Shown here piece by piece: positions 11,624 to 23,029 of a stretch of 64,000 nucleotides of DNA. Made by a program: the position numbers and the translations under genes. This DNA comes from Synanceia verrucosa (lineage: Eukaryota; Chordata; Actinopteri; Perciformes; Synanceiidae). How positions within the stretch are numbered: position 1 is the stretch's first letter; every line of letters starts with the position of its first letter. Location of the stretch: contig JAQQSB010001462.1 in the NCBI GenBank assembly GCA_029721515.1, positions 19,789 through 83,788 on the forward strand, given 5' to 3'. A model generated the notes under the pieces. The model ran no database searches and had not been told where the DNA came from. It worked only from the letters and a program-made list of their open reading frames with translations.

Positions 11624-11935
11624 CCCTGCTCCACCCACCTCCACTCCTGCTCCACCTACTTCTACTCCACCTACTCCTGGTCCACCCACTCCTGGCCCAC
11701 CTACTTCCACCCACTCCTGGCCCACTCCACCCTGCTCCACCTACTTCTACTCCACCCACTCTTGAGTCCACCCACTCATGCTCCACCTACTCATGATCCA
11801 CCCACTCACCTGCTCCACCTACTCTGTGGTCACCACAAATGAATCTTGGCTCACCTCATGCGCCAATTCATGCTCCACCTACTCCCTGGTCCATCCACTC
11901 CCTGCTCCATCTACCCTGGTCCACCACAAATGAAC
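11624..11935. repeat. 15-bp minisatellite, right copy
   Basis: Same TCCACCYACTCMTGS-type units as at 1-274, with more interruptions. A non-repeat segment, GGTCACCACAAATGAATCTT (11,829), is doubled within it at about 11,918. It marks the left edge of the right duplicated unit. Confidence 0.9.
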
Positions 11936-12904
11936 TCTGGCTCCACCTCGTGGCCACACTCCAGAACTGATGATTTGATGCTGCACGTATTGGTGAACTG
12001 AGTTTGATGGTTCCAAAACTTCTTCAAACTTTCCATGTGTGCACCTAGTGCTCTGATACATAATTAGCGAAATTAGCTAAAACTAATACCGAACTCTGGA
12101 CATAGAACTTGTCAAACAAACAATCACAACAATTTCCTCACTAATACTTGTCAAGGATACTACAGAATAAAATCACACCCAACAATAAAATAATCATAAG
12201 GATTTCTTACTACTAACTGTAAATGATACTTCGAGTAAAGCTTCTACTAAACTGTCATTTTATAATACATCATTCAATCACAAACAACTAAATATCAATC
12301 ACATTAATCAATTTTAATCTACCTTTTTTTCCTGTCAGCTCTCAAATTGTCATAACCACTTTCTACAAAAACCCAAACACAAATACAATTTCATTGATTA
12401 ATTTACACAAAAATAATCAACTTCAACTAACAACAATAACAGAGGCAGTAAGAATTGAATTGAAAAGCTGTATGTATGGATGATAATGCATCCCCTCTTG
12501 CTTGTCTTGCACATCTTCCTGCTCTCCGCTAACATACATATATATAAATCAAACATGTCATCTCCTGCAGCAAAACTCATCCACCCATACGAGATGTATG
12601 AACGGCTCCGGCCCCAAACCTCTGGAGCATTTGGACATAAGTAATATAGCAGATTTGACTGAAGATTTATTCAGGCAGGTTATAAATAAACCCAGAGTGC
12701 CACTGGCCAAGAACTAATACAGTAACAACTAAAATATGCATTTCCTACTGAAAATGTGTGGGAATACTGTGCCAGCTGAAGCTACGCTGCTCATGCTGAA
12801 TGCTGCTTAGCAAGCTAATCTGCTAATGCTGGGTTGGAATGTTTTGGGAAGAGGTGAAGTAGAATCAATTTTGAAAAAATATGAATGTATAATTTTGTTT
12901 TAAT

Positions 12905-12977
12905 TCAATTTAAAAGTTGAATGTTGAAAATGTGTGAAATGTAATATAAAAGTTGAATGTTGAAAATGATGTGATGT
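12905..12977. repeat. Local tandem duplication
   Basis: AAAAGTTGAATGTTGAAAAT occurs twice (about 12,911 and 12,949) in the right copy but once (about 1,132) in the left, so this small duplication arose after the two copies separated, or was lost on the left. Confidence 0.8.
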
Positions 12978-13244
12978 AGCATAAAACCACACTTTTTAGA
13001 TATTAAAGCTGCAATCCATTGATGCTGTTCAAGAAACACTTTTTGTTCTATCTGGGTGAAATGCTCCTTCTACCCTGAGAGCAGTCAATACATGATGTGT
13101 GTTCAGAAAAAAGTGAAGGGAAAGAATCAGACCTCTGTGGCAGCTACAGGACTGTAAAAACTCTGACCAATCAGCACTGACACTCAGAAGCGAGATGAGA
13201 AGGAACCAATCATGTGTCATCCTGCTCATGTCCCTCCTCCCTCC

Positions 13245-14206
13245 CCCCATGTTAAGCTGCTGAAATATCAAACACACAGTTCATCTGCAGAAATAGAGAT
13301 AGCAGGGAAATCCCTTCTGTAGGGAACAATGTCAGAGAAATGCAGCCAAAAAATACCACTTCCAGTGTTACTTCTGACTGACTCATCATGCTAAACAGAC
13401 AAAGAGAAGAAAGAGGAGGAAGAAAAGACCTGAAAGACAAAACTCTGGATAAAGCTAAGAGGACAAACCAGAGTGAACATCGGTGGAGACACTGAGACAT
13501 CTGGAAGGGACTGAAAGAGTGATGCAGAAGTTACTTTCGTCCTGTTGGACAGAGTAATTATTTGTTCCCAGCTTAGGGAGGAGTTATTATTTTCATGAAA
13601 TATGTAATGTTTGCCCAACTTAGCTACTGTTGTAGCTGCCGTATTAGCCTGATGCTAACCTGGGTAGCTTCTCTGTGGGTGCTCAAGCTGGTCGTAGGTG
13701 TGGCTTGTATTGAAGAGGTTATAGGATATGACATTTTGAGCCATATTGCACAGTCATAATCATCACTGTCTGCATGCTATAAAGGTGACAAAATGACGTT
13801 GATATATTGGCTTTGAGCACGGGACGTTTTACAGCTGTGGTGGATGTAGCATAACAGCTCTCCCTCTCCCTGCTGAATGCTGCTGTTCAGAAGTTTGAAG
13901 GGGTGGAGCTTTGGACTGGAGAACACTGATGGGAGGGAGAGTGTGGAGGTAAGGGGAGGATGAGAGGAGGTGCTACTTTCAAATCTTGCTAGCTCTTTCT
14001 AACTCTTTGAATTGTAGCTTTAATAAATGAATTATCAATTACCAATAATTAACAGAACTAACTATTAATTATTAATCAAAGCTGATTGTCGCTCGTTGAA
14101 TCAGGGAATCATCTCTTTTTATCAAAGGTTTAAGCTTATTTGATCGATCAGTCCGATATCCATAAGATCATAAAACTCTGAATCAGGAATTTTATGCATT
14201 TGCTTC

Positions 14207-14242
<36 letters not shown>

Positions 14243-14483
14243 AGTGCTAAAAAAGCATGGAAGGAGTTAATTCTTTTCTAAGAGGTGAATTCACTGTTAC
14301 TGTTAAAAATTAAGTGGATATTTTAGTTTGATTGACACCAACTTCAAGGAGAATCAGAAAAGAGGCCGAAGCGCCCTACTTTGTTTGCAGGTTTTTCTGG
14401 TTCCAGGCAGGTCCAGAAGGCAGCTTAGTGGGGCTCCTGGTGCTTTTGGATTCACAGTCCAGACTGGAGGTTAGAAAGCCTGT
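13245..14483. other. 1.24 kb block present only in right copy
   Basis: Left-copy sequence TCCTCCCTCGGCAGGGTGG (about 1,410-1,430) is interrupted here: CTCCTCCCTCCCCCCATG begins the block, and GGGCAGGGGTGGAACAGAG resumes homology. The block holds a (TA)n(TG)n microsatellite and short open frames on the minus strand but no recognisable gene or terminal repeats. A GC-rich part (13,620-13,990) contains GCTAAC motifs typical of fish miniature elements. Confidence 0.65.
14206..14242. repeat. (AT)n(GT)n microsatellite
   Basis: About seven AT units followed by eleven GT units, within the right-copy-specific block. Confidence 0.95.
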
Positions 14484-15662
14484 CGGGCAGGGGTGGAACA
14501 GAGCGAGCTGGGTTGTCGGCTGATCAGCTGGCCTATTGGTCACCGGAGAGAGACCCGATTCGCACATTGAGTGGCGATGGCTGGACGCTGACTGGCTTTT
14601 CGATGGCAGATGGTGTTGGCCACAAATTATTCCAGATAATACATTCATTAAATCTCGTTTGGCCAGAAGGGTATCGTGTTAACGTTAACTCCAAATAAAA
14701 GAAATGAAAACATTGAAATGAAAGCGCACTGCTGCTTTTTAGACTAAACTTGACTTATCAGATGTTAAAAATTAACACGTAGATGAGCAAACCCAAATAA
14801 ACAGAGAGCGAGAATAAAAAAGAACTAATGAGACATAGATGAAGACCCGGAAAAACGAAGACAACAGCTAAAAAGAGACAACTGAAGTCCCTGAGATTTT
14901 TGGTTTTCCTATTATTCTTGAGAAGTGGTGGAATTGGGAGGAGTTAATTCGCGGTCCCTTCCTCTCTTTTCACTTTTAATTCATATGTAAGTGAATTGAA
15001 TATAATCTACTAGTTAATTTATGAGATCATATATTCACTTCTCCACCATAAACCAAACAAATTATTACCTTAGTTTTAAGCATTTGATGAGACATTTGAT
15101 AATCACCAGTTTTCAGCAAATGTTATAAGCAGATTATTATCACATAACTTTAAGATGTAATGCATCCTCTATTATGTAGTTTACCAAACTAAACAAGATT
15201 AAACAGGATTAATTCAACCATGCTAACAAAGAAAATCAATAGATTATAATTACTAAGTTATTAACTTTTAACACAGGCTTTGCATAAAGTTCACAGATGA
15301 AATATCAAAAGATTATACTGGAAGATTTACCTTCATTGTCCACTAGATGCAGCAATGTGGCTCCAAGTGATAGAATTCTATCTTAAAACAACTCACTTGT
15401 AACTCCAGTGACACATACTGCTTCAGGGTCAAAAAAGGATCAAAATTCCATCTTTTTCTACATTTGAGGACTAATTTTATCCAACTCATATCATGTTTAG
15501 ATACTCCCATAACCTTTTATTTTACATTACATAGAGAACTTCATCCACAAAATCTGAGTGTTTTCAAGCATCTGTGAGCCAGTTTTATGGCTTAAAGTTG
15601 CAATTCAATTGTGAGGGAATGTGTTATTGAATTGAAGAATTATTTGATATTCTGTAATACAT

Positions 15663-17250
15663 GCAGGTACAAAAAGAGAAAAGGAGAAGGGATCTCTTTT
15701 AAAGTCTATCGGAGAGCTAACTGCTAAACAGCAAAATAAAAACAAAGAGCAAAGTGGAATGAAAACTCAAAGAGGTAATACAAGAAGAAGAAAAAATGCC
15801 TCCAGACAATTCTGAGCTGACAGCCCCCATCCCTGATGTCTCCGCACAGATGACCAACCTCCTACAGCCCAGACCAGTGCTACAGCCCAGGGATGAAAAT
15901 GACAGGATTGCACAATCCTATAATAAGGTGTTAATTGCTTTTATATCTCAGCACTCTCACCCAATCAACCTACTCGATCCCACTGCACTTGCTGTCCTCT
16001 CCATCACTGTCATTCCTTTTCTTTTCACTCACTCACTGACCTACTCTTACTCAGTCACTCACTCCCATGACTCACTTTCTTGCTCAGTCCTCCCACTTAC
16101 CTCTGACTCACTCCAGTCAGTCACACTTTGTCTTACTCAATCACTGTCTCACCTCTCTTCCAGGAGGGACACGCCATCAACCAGAGGAATTCAGACCATT
16201 AGTGATGCAACACAATCACCCCCTGGTCCAATGACAACACCTAAAAGAACAATGTCCACAAAGGAAAAACTCAAGCTAATCTAAAATACTGAAGATCACA
16301 CTGGACAAAGCTCGAGAAGAGAAAAAACAAGGAGCTCGACAATCTGGGTCGAAAAATAATAAAGCGTCTTGAAAGCAAAGAATGCAGGGCTGCATCAGAC
16401 ACAAGGAAGCTGGCAGACAAAAGGAAGGTTACACAGAACCAGACGCCTACAACATGGGAGCAAACTGCCAGAACACCTGGGCACAAGACAACCCATTGCC
16501 AGTTGTGATGGGACCCAGCCACAAAGAACAACATGGTGAGATGGAAACAGAGTGGGTGACAAAAACATCACCATACTGGAAAAAATCTCCCTGATGGTAC
16601 TGAGGTTGAAGGCAAAGCACACCACTCTGGAAACTAAAGCGGCCAGCCTAAGAGAAAACTGGTGGAGCAAACAAAAAAGAGCACGACCTGCCACAAGCTT
16701 CAAGGTTCACCTCTTCAACACAGCACACCAGTTCAGAGAGAGATTTGCAGAGCGGCTGAAAGAGATTGATTGGTGGAGAGATGAAGGAGTTTGTACATTT
16801 TGACTACAGTAGAAAATTGCTACAACTGTAAAGTGGAGCAAGGAAATAAAGGACACTCCACTTTGGTGGAGGTCACAAACAGGTTACTTTGCATACTGGT
16901 GTCCTGTATGTGGGAGTGAGGGACAGCCGGAAGCCTTTGCCACGGTATCCAGCAGTCTAAAGCCGACGATGCTGTAGCTGACGTGGAGCACACCTTGATC
17001 CAGTGTGGCAGCATATAAAATCCAGTCACCCCACAGTAAAAAACATGTCCACCTGGTGTCTAATGGGCCAACTTCCCAATACCGCAACAAAAGGTTTGTC
17101 ATGAGCAATAACTTTTAGACTGATATTGATTGGTCAGAATTTTATAAATCCATCAGTAAAACATGAGAAAGACAAAAATATATTTACACCTCACTGACTG
17201 TCATTCACTTTCTGGACTCACTCTCAACATTCAACCTCTCTATCTTTCTC
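15663..17250 (+). pseudogene. Transposase-like pseudogene, unnamed family, right copy
   Basis: Truncated paralog of the pseudogene at 2,704-5,211. The N-terminal segment survives better here: a frame at 15,796-15,930 reads PPDNSELTAPIPDVSAQMTN and on through PRPVLQPRDENDR, with intron 15,928-16,163 (AAG/GTGTTA and TTCCAG/GAGG). The coiled coil follows at 16,240-16,390. About 160 bp of the left copy's middle region is condensed. The DYS motif survives at about 16,797-16,810 but is immediately frameshifted, and the second motif reads SNGPTSQYRNK (17,059-17,091), i.e. the Asp of SDGP has become Asn. Homology stops at about 17,250, exactly where the left copy has the splice acceptor of its GKGAPD exon; a minus-strand SINE follows. 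Dead copy. Confidence 0.7.
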
Positions 17251-17252
17251 CC

Positions 17253-17549
17253 AGCCTATCCCAGCTGTCTTAGGGCGAAGGCAGGGGACACCCTGGACAA
17301 GTCGCCACCTCATCGCAGGGGAATAATAGAGACAGACAACCACTACATTCACACCACGGTCAATTTAAATTAGAATTAACCTAATCCCCATGCATGTTTT
17401 TCGATGGTGGGAGGACTGAGTACCCGAGAGAACCACGAGACACTAGGAGAAAATGCAAAACCCCTACCCGAAAGGTCCCGGGCGGATTCAAACTCAGGAC
17501 CTTCTTGCTGTGAGGTGACAGTGCTAACCACTACACCACCGGTCGCCCT
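17253..17549 (-). mobile_element. tRNA-headed SINE-like repeat, minus strand
   Basis: Reverse complement of the common fish repeat. On the minus strand it starts with a GGCGACCGGTGGTGTAGTGG head containing an A-box-like TGGTGTAGTGGTTAGCAC, then a B-box-like TTTGAATCC, the CCTCCCACCATC core, and the CTGGGATAGG tail at 17,253. It lies at the point where the transposase pseudogene is truncated, so it is either the cause of, or a marker for, the deletion. Confidence 0.8.
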
Positions 17550-17862
17550 AATGAGTGCTTTACTTTATGTTTTGTACTTACTTGATGACGATAACTGATG
17601 GATCAGCTAGCTCAAAAGTTTTGTCTTCACTTTCAGGTGAAATGAGCAAATGTCTTTTGTTAAACACTTCAGTTGTGTTTTGTCTGTTCTAATCTGCTTT
17701 GATCTGTATTCTAATCTGCTTTGATCTGTCTGCTTTGATCTGTACTGTACCTTCTATTATCATTTGCTTATTTGGTTACCCCGGCAACCAGTAACTAAGT
17801 ATTGTCAAATCAATAAGTGCATTATTACACATTTAATATATCTTAATGCATAATGCATGTAT
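17550..17862 (+). mobile_element. Shared 3' end of duplicated unit, second copy
   Basis: Matches 6,017-6,462 and 56,375-56,533: TAATGAGTGCTTTACTTTAT, GATAACTGATGGATCAGC, CAGGTGAAATGAGCA and the 22-bp repeat (two and a half units). Compared with the left copy it lacks the first ~190 bp (the AAATACAGC part), which the SINE replaces. Confidence 0.7.
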
Positions 17863-17884
17863 ACACACAACACACACACACACA
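17863..17884. repeat. (AC)n microsatellite
   Basis: Interrupted AC tract that ends the right duplicated unit; counterpart of 6,463-6,482. Confidence 0.9.
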
Positions 17885-18738
17885 TCAGTCTAGTGTCCAG
17901 TGACCAGTCCAGTTAACAACAGACAGAGAGTCTAAGCAGGTCAGTTTTTATCCAGACATGCAGTGTAAATTTGAACTCTACAGCTAGTTAAACTGTAGAA
18001 AAAGCTTGAATCTCTGCTTGCAGAGGGGAAATTTTTCCCGAGTGGCGCCACAGACGGGGAAGTAACCTTAACATTCACATGTTGGCAACATCTTTAACAA
18101 CTTTTTTCAACTGAACATGGTTTTTATAGTTTTATTGTTGTCGGTTGAGGAGATGTTGGGGAACATTAAATTCTTCTGTTCGAAGGGTAATCAGTCACAG
18201 TTCACAGTTCTCATTGAGATAAGATGACCTATGTTAGCTAAGGATTATTTCTGAAGGCTGCTGACTGAGATAAGAATTGTTAGCAAAAGCAGGTGGTTTA
18301 TCTCTCCTTATAGGGTACTTGTGATTGCTTTTCCCTTTTCTTCAAATGTGGATGGTACTTTCCTAGATGCTCCCATACTCTACCCAGGCAAATGGTACTT
18401 GTAATGAGTCTTTTTTCCCCCCATTTTACCCCACAGGTCACAGGCAAATGGTACTATGTGTTTCTTCCCGGGACTTTACCTCTCTGGGAAAGTTCTTCCC
18501 TACTCCACTATTTGAAAGGTACCTTGCAATCCTTCCCCACTATAGCAGTATTAAACCAGTAACAAGTGTCTGACTCCCAAGACAGTTGCTCTACCTTTCA
18601 CCTGCTCCTTTTGTGGTCTTAGAGAGAAAGAGATGACGAGGAGATCCAAAGTGAAATACTTTTAATGATTTCCCAAATGTACTCTGTGAATCTTTTGTTC
18701 TTTTTCTGAAAACCATGAAACTACTTTTATTATTCATT
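17885..18738. other. Unassigned, with primer-binding-site-like motif
   Basis: CCCGAGTGGCGCCACAGACG (about 18,037-18,056) resembles the tRNA-primer site that follows a 5' LTR in many retroelements. The sequence upstream to about 17,890 could be an LTR end, but no matching second LTR or coding region was seen. GGCAAATGGTACT is repeated at 18,389 and 18,442. No gene recognised. Confidence 0.3.
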
Positions 18739-20180
18739 AGGGTGTAACGATCGCTTTACAACGATTGATTCGATCACGATTCTGATTGCGATTTGATTCC
18801 AGGACGATATTGGTTTATTTTGAATGATCTGATCTGAAACGATTATGCTCTTGAAATCGATTCAGTAACTTGTTAGCCAAAATTCAACCAGTGTGACTGA
18901 AATAAATACCTGGATACTCAGTGCAGGTGAAGGTCCTAGATTCCCGTTCTTTTGTAAGGAATCTGAATCAGGTATAAATTAACTATGGAAACAAACATGT
19001 AAACAACAACTGATGGCAAATGCATTCAATTTTATTTGAACAAAGTGCATCCAACACTTTGAATCAATAGGAGGAAGTGCAGTCATGAAACCAGCATTTT
19101 TCAACAGTAGATTTATCTGTTACTTGATTTGTTTTTCAACATAAAAAAAAACAATATTCATGTCAAAATATTCATGTCAAAATAAAGTGCAACCAATTTC
19201 AGGTTGAATTAACAGTAGGTTTATCTGCTACTTTTGCTGTTTTTCAACATAGCAATAACAAATACAACATTAACATCAAAATAAAGTGTAAAATAACACC
19301 TTTCAGGTTAAATGAGCAGTGGTTGAACCTGCTACAGCTCCCATTTAATAAACAAACAGCTGTGCATGTTACACCCTGAAAAGGGGATATAATAATGACA
19401 CTCAGAAGCCCTCTCTGGCAGCAGGACCGAGAATTAGTATTGTCTTTAAAATTGTTTACAGTTACAAAAAATGTTTACAAAGTTACAAAATTGTTTAGGT
19501 GCAACATACTACAATAATAGTGTCAATTTCCTCCTTCACATTTTTGCAACGAAAAACCTTCTAACTTTTTTTTCTTCTTACAGGTTTCTTTACAGGCAAG
19601 TAAACAACAAAGACAATAAATTTCCCTTTTCTTTTACAGGAACAAAAAATGGGTAGTACTATGAAATTAGACTATAATCCAGTCACATAAGTTGACTTTG
19701 TTCAACCCCCACTTACTGCAAATACAGATAAAATAAAAAATACTATATAAAACATCTGCAGTGTTCCTTCTATGTGCTCCCTTTTTACAGTACACACCTG
19801 AACAATGAGCATCTATCTTCAAAAACACACAATCACCTTAATGCTCTAAAGGTGCATCTCATTCAGTCAAACACCATTAAACAGTCACAATATTGTTGTA
19901 GCGGGGCTAATCAACGGTCTTCCTGTGCTGGTCACCGTTGAAACAGAAATTAGCGCCTACTAGCAGTATCTCAATAACAGTCAAACGATATAAATAATGT
20001 TTTAACACACTCAAACTCGAATCAGGGTGCTGAGAGAACATCAACAAAACATGCCAGCAAACATACTCAGTCCAGACGGATTAACACTCATTTTTCACCT
20101 GAAAAGGGGAGTTTTAAAAATGACACTCAGACACGAAGCTCCCCCTCTGGCAGCAGGGCCAGAATTGAGGCATCGTGGGG
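18739..20180. mobile_element. Probable non-coding flank of hAT element
   Basis: Begins with AGGGTGTAACGATCGC and a run of CGATT-rich sequence, the kind of terminus common on BED-type hAT elements of fish (family knowledge). It leads towards the minus-strand hAT pseudogene at 20.5-23.0 kb, so it would be its 3' side. A matching inverted terminus on the far side was not found. A segment with ATGACACTCAGA and CTCTGGCAGCAGG occurs twice (about 19,395-19,430 and 20,119-20,165). Confidence 0.4.
19093..19330. repeat. ~120-bp direct repeat
   Basis: Two units share TTTTTCAACA, CAGTAG(A/G)TTTATCTG(T/C)TAC, AACATCAAAATAAAGTG-type sequence and TTTCAGGTT. Diverged at roughly 25 percent by eye. Confidence 0.6.
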
Positions 20181-20544
20181 AGCTCCCTTCCGTGATTTAC
20201 AGACATGAAGGTATATTTACACTTTTTAAATGTCTTTTGAAATCCATATTAACTTTGGCCCAACCATTTTAACCCCTCTACTTGGGATTTTTACATTTTA
20301 ACTATTTCTACTTCTTTTTTCCACATGGCTTGCATTTTTAAAGATCTTTTGTACCTTTATATCCAAGGAACTATTGTGTGTGATTTTTTCTGTGTCACTA
20401 TCTGTTTTATTGACATTTCAAATAACCTCTTGAAAATGCTTAATTAGGCTCCTTACACAAAGAATTGATAATCAATAAAAAGATGAAAAAATTCAATGTA
20501 TCACATGCACTAATACAAAAGATCAAGTCTCACCAACTAGTCTT

Positions 20545-23020
20545 CAATGACTGCAGATTTTTTGCGACATCAACTGATCAACATGATCTGGCCACCAGAA
20601 CACTTCTTCAGTGCAAGTTCACTATGTCGCCATAGCCGTACTAAAATCCTTGCTTCTGCTGGCACACTGGTGCAGGGAATACACAGGTGAGTGTTACTTG
20701 AAGGTTAGTAAAGTAGAGGTAGCTCTTTTTCCCTGAGCTCTCCACACCACTTCATGGCATTTTCAGTCAATGGCAACGCATCTTTGCTCAGTGCCTCATG
20801 ATTATCATCTGGCTAGTACTCAACTTGTGGATTTTCTTTCTCTTTGGGTGGAGAATCTCAAGTAGCGCATCCAAGGCTTCCTTTCTTCTTACAGATAGGT
20901 GACCACTTGGAGCTACAGAATATAGCTTGATTTCAAATATAGTTGTGTTTCTCATTTCATTAATACAAATAAGAGCAATCTGTATTGCTAATAAATGAAA
21001 CACTTATCTGTAGTCTCTTCTTGAATCTGACAGCTTGCTTGAGTGGAGCTCGTCTTCCTCCTGAGCCTTCTACTGCTTGTATCAAAGAGACAGGCAAGAA
21101 TGTGTGAACTGTTAAAATTTCTGCTCTGTAGACCACGACAGAAATGTATATAAATATAAAGCAACAGATGAGAGTTGAGAGAGGACAACTGAGAAAGGAG
21201 AGAAGAGAAACAGCAGAGGAAAGATATAAGAAGAGAGTTACCTGGTGGAACACTTCTGCCTCAAGAACCACAGTTTTGGCGCGAGACCTGTTCTCTGTCC
21301 TCTTTTCCAGGAATAAACAGTTCAGGTAATTATGGAATCCAATGCTGCTTGTTTAAAGAACAAGAATATTGCATTATATTCATTAAATTAAGTTTGCAAC
21401 TGATGACCACTTCTCTGTTACAACAAAATAGTCAAGTAAATTAAACTTTAGTATAGTGTTTTTTAAAAGAAATATGGCACAGTAATAGAGATAAATATAT
21501 TGCAGATATTCTGTTAAGTTTTCAAGCTCAACTCAAATTAAAACTTGAAAATGCAGTGTGTATTTTACAAATCAGTTGAGTAACCTAAAATGATATATCC
21601 AGTAACTAAGATTTGGTAATTAAGAGCCCAAATTATTTATCATGTTGCAGAGCATCTTGGGGTGCCTCACTTAGCGTGTGTGGAGTGCATCAGCCATCAC
21701 CTCTCTTAATCTCTGCAACCAGGGCTGGAGCCGCCTCACAAGGGCTGTAGTGTGTCAGCAGTTTGGCTTGGAAGAGGAGCAATTTACAGAGAGTTGGCTG
21801 GTCTTCCCTCACACACTACAGGTGAAGCTGCCATTTTTGACAGGACCCATCAAAATGAGACAATGTCCTCCATGTGCTTGGCAATGTCACTCTCAGCCAA
21901 GCGTGCCCTCATCCCTGTAGACACTGCTGTTGAGATCCTTGGACATCAGAGTTGCCATTACAGCTGTGCTGTTTTTCCAAAAACGCTCAAGCATGCTCAG
22001 AATGAACTGTTCCATCCAGTGATTATGTCCTGGATCAATAGTTTGTTGCTGTGGTAAATCCATCAGCTTGTTTTTCCGTAGGACGTGACATGCAATTAGG
22101 CCAAGTGTGAAAAATATCCAACAATTTCAGACTCTTCTCCCCAACAAATTGAAGCACGGTCCACCCCTAAAGCCCCTTATGCAGAGGCAAGGTTGGAGTG
22201 TGTGTGCGAAGCAGGTAATGTGTGGACTGAACTGAGGCTTCTGCACTGGCACAATAATCATGTTCCTCCTGGCGCATTCGGTGACGATGGCAAGATTGTC
22301 TGAGATTTTCCACTGCAGGTTTCACTGCGCCCAATGTAACGCACCAATATTTTTACCAGTATGGGCCTCAGTTAAAACTCTTGGTTTGCAGAAACAAAGG
22401 TCTTCATTTTCCACTCCTGATCAATGTGATGAGAGGTAGAATTGTCACATACCCTTGATTTGAGCATGATGTCCAGCCATCCGCTGTTATCGCCATGCCT
22501 GCTCAGCTTGAGAGAGCGATAGCTTCACATCAGTCTTAATATGTTATGCATGAAGAGAACAGTGCAGGAAACAATCTTTTCTCCGAGAAGTGTGGTCGGC
22601 CCATCTGGGTACCGTGGTCTAACGCTTGAATCATTTCACAGAACCCCGGATAACCACACTGTAGGGTCAGCATGTCTTTGCAGATAAACTTGGCAATTGT
22701 TGCCGTGATGCTTTTTCGCCCGAGCTGAATTTTTGGCCAAGTCTCTGACTAAACATGCTCGCGAGGCCTGAGGCTTCTTCAGAGGTCATATTACCTGCAC
22801 TGCTGCTGCAGCGAGGAGCAGCTAAGAGGTGCCTGGAGCGGTCGGCGTTCTGTAAAAATCCCATGGCGCCTTAGTAGGTGGTTAAGGAGAGATTTGTTGT
22901 GTTGCCGTTGTATTTTGCCAGCCTTTACATATCCTGCAAACAGTAGGCGACTTATTTAAAAACATCTCCGTCTTTGCAAAAGCAAAGTGTTTTCCCACAC
23001 ACTGGACCGCAATTGTGACT
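20545..23020 (-). pseudogene. hAT superfamily transposase pseudogene (BED-finger type)
   Basis: Minus-strand relic of a ZBED/Ac-type hAT transposase. Seen: a BED finger at 22,860-23,015 (SSVW..., CRIC at 22,927-22,938, then LLNHLLRRHG after a 1-nt shift); KFICKDM and EMIQALDHGTQM at about 22,600-22,700; the RNase-H-like start AITADGWTSCSNQGY with Asp at 22,479-22,481; LTEAHTGKNIGAL near 22,360; VTECARRNM near 22,275, where the usual VTDNA has lost two bases and the second catalytic Asp; an HTLNLA-type segment near 22,190-22,210; GVDR near 22,160; a weak ESDIAKHMEDI near 21,880; and at 20,642-20,720 CIPCTSVPAEARIL, the C-terminal dimerisation motif (normally IPATSVPSER). Many frameshifts and stops. 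The stretch between about 21.3 and 20.9 kb is probably intron. Not functional. Confidence 0.85.
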
Positions 23021-23029
23021 TGAAATGGC

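Larger units (their letters stand above)
11624..17885. repeat. Right copy of the ~6.4 kb duplicated unit
   Basis: Co-linear with 1-6,485. Differences: an extra 1.24 kb block (13,245-14,483), loss of the GT/GA microsatellite block, a local 38-bp tandem duplication near 12,911-12,976, loss of the last transposase exons with a minus-strand SINE at the break, and very many 1-4 nt indels spread over the length. Confidence 0.85.
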
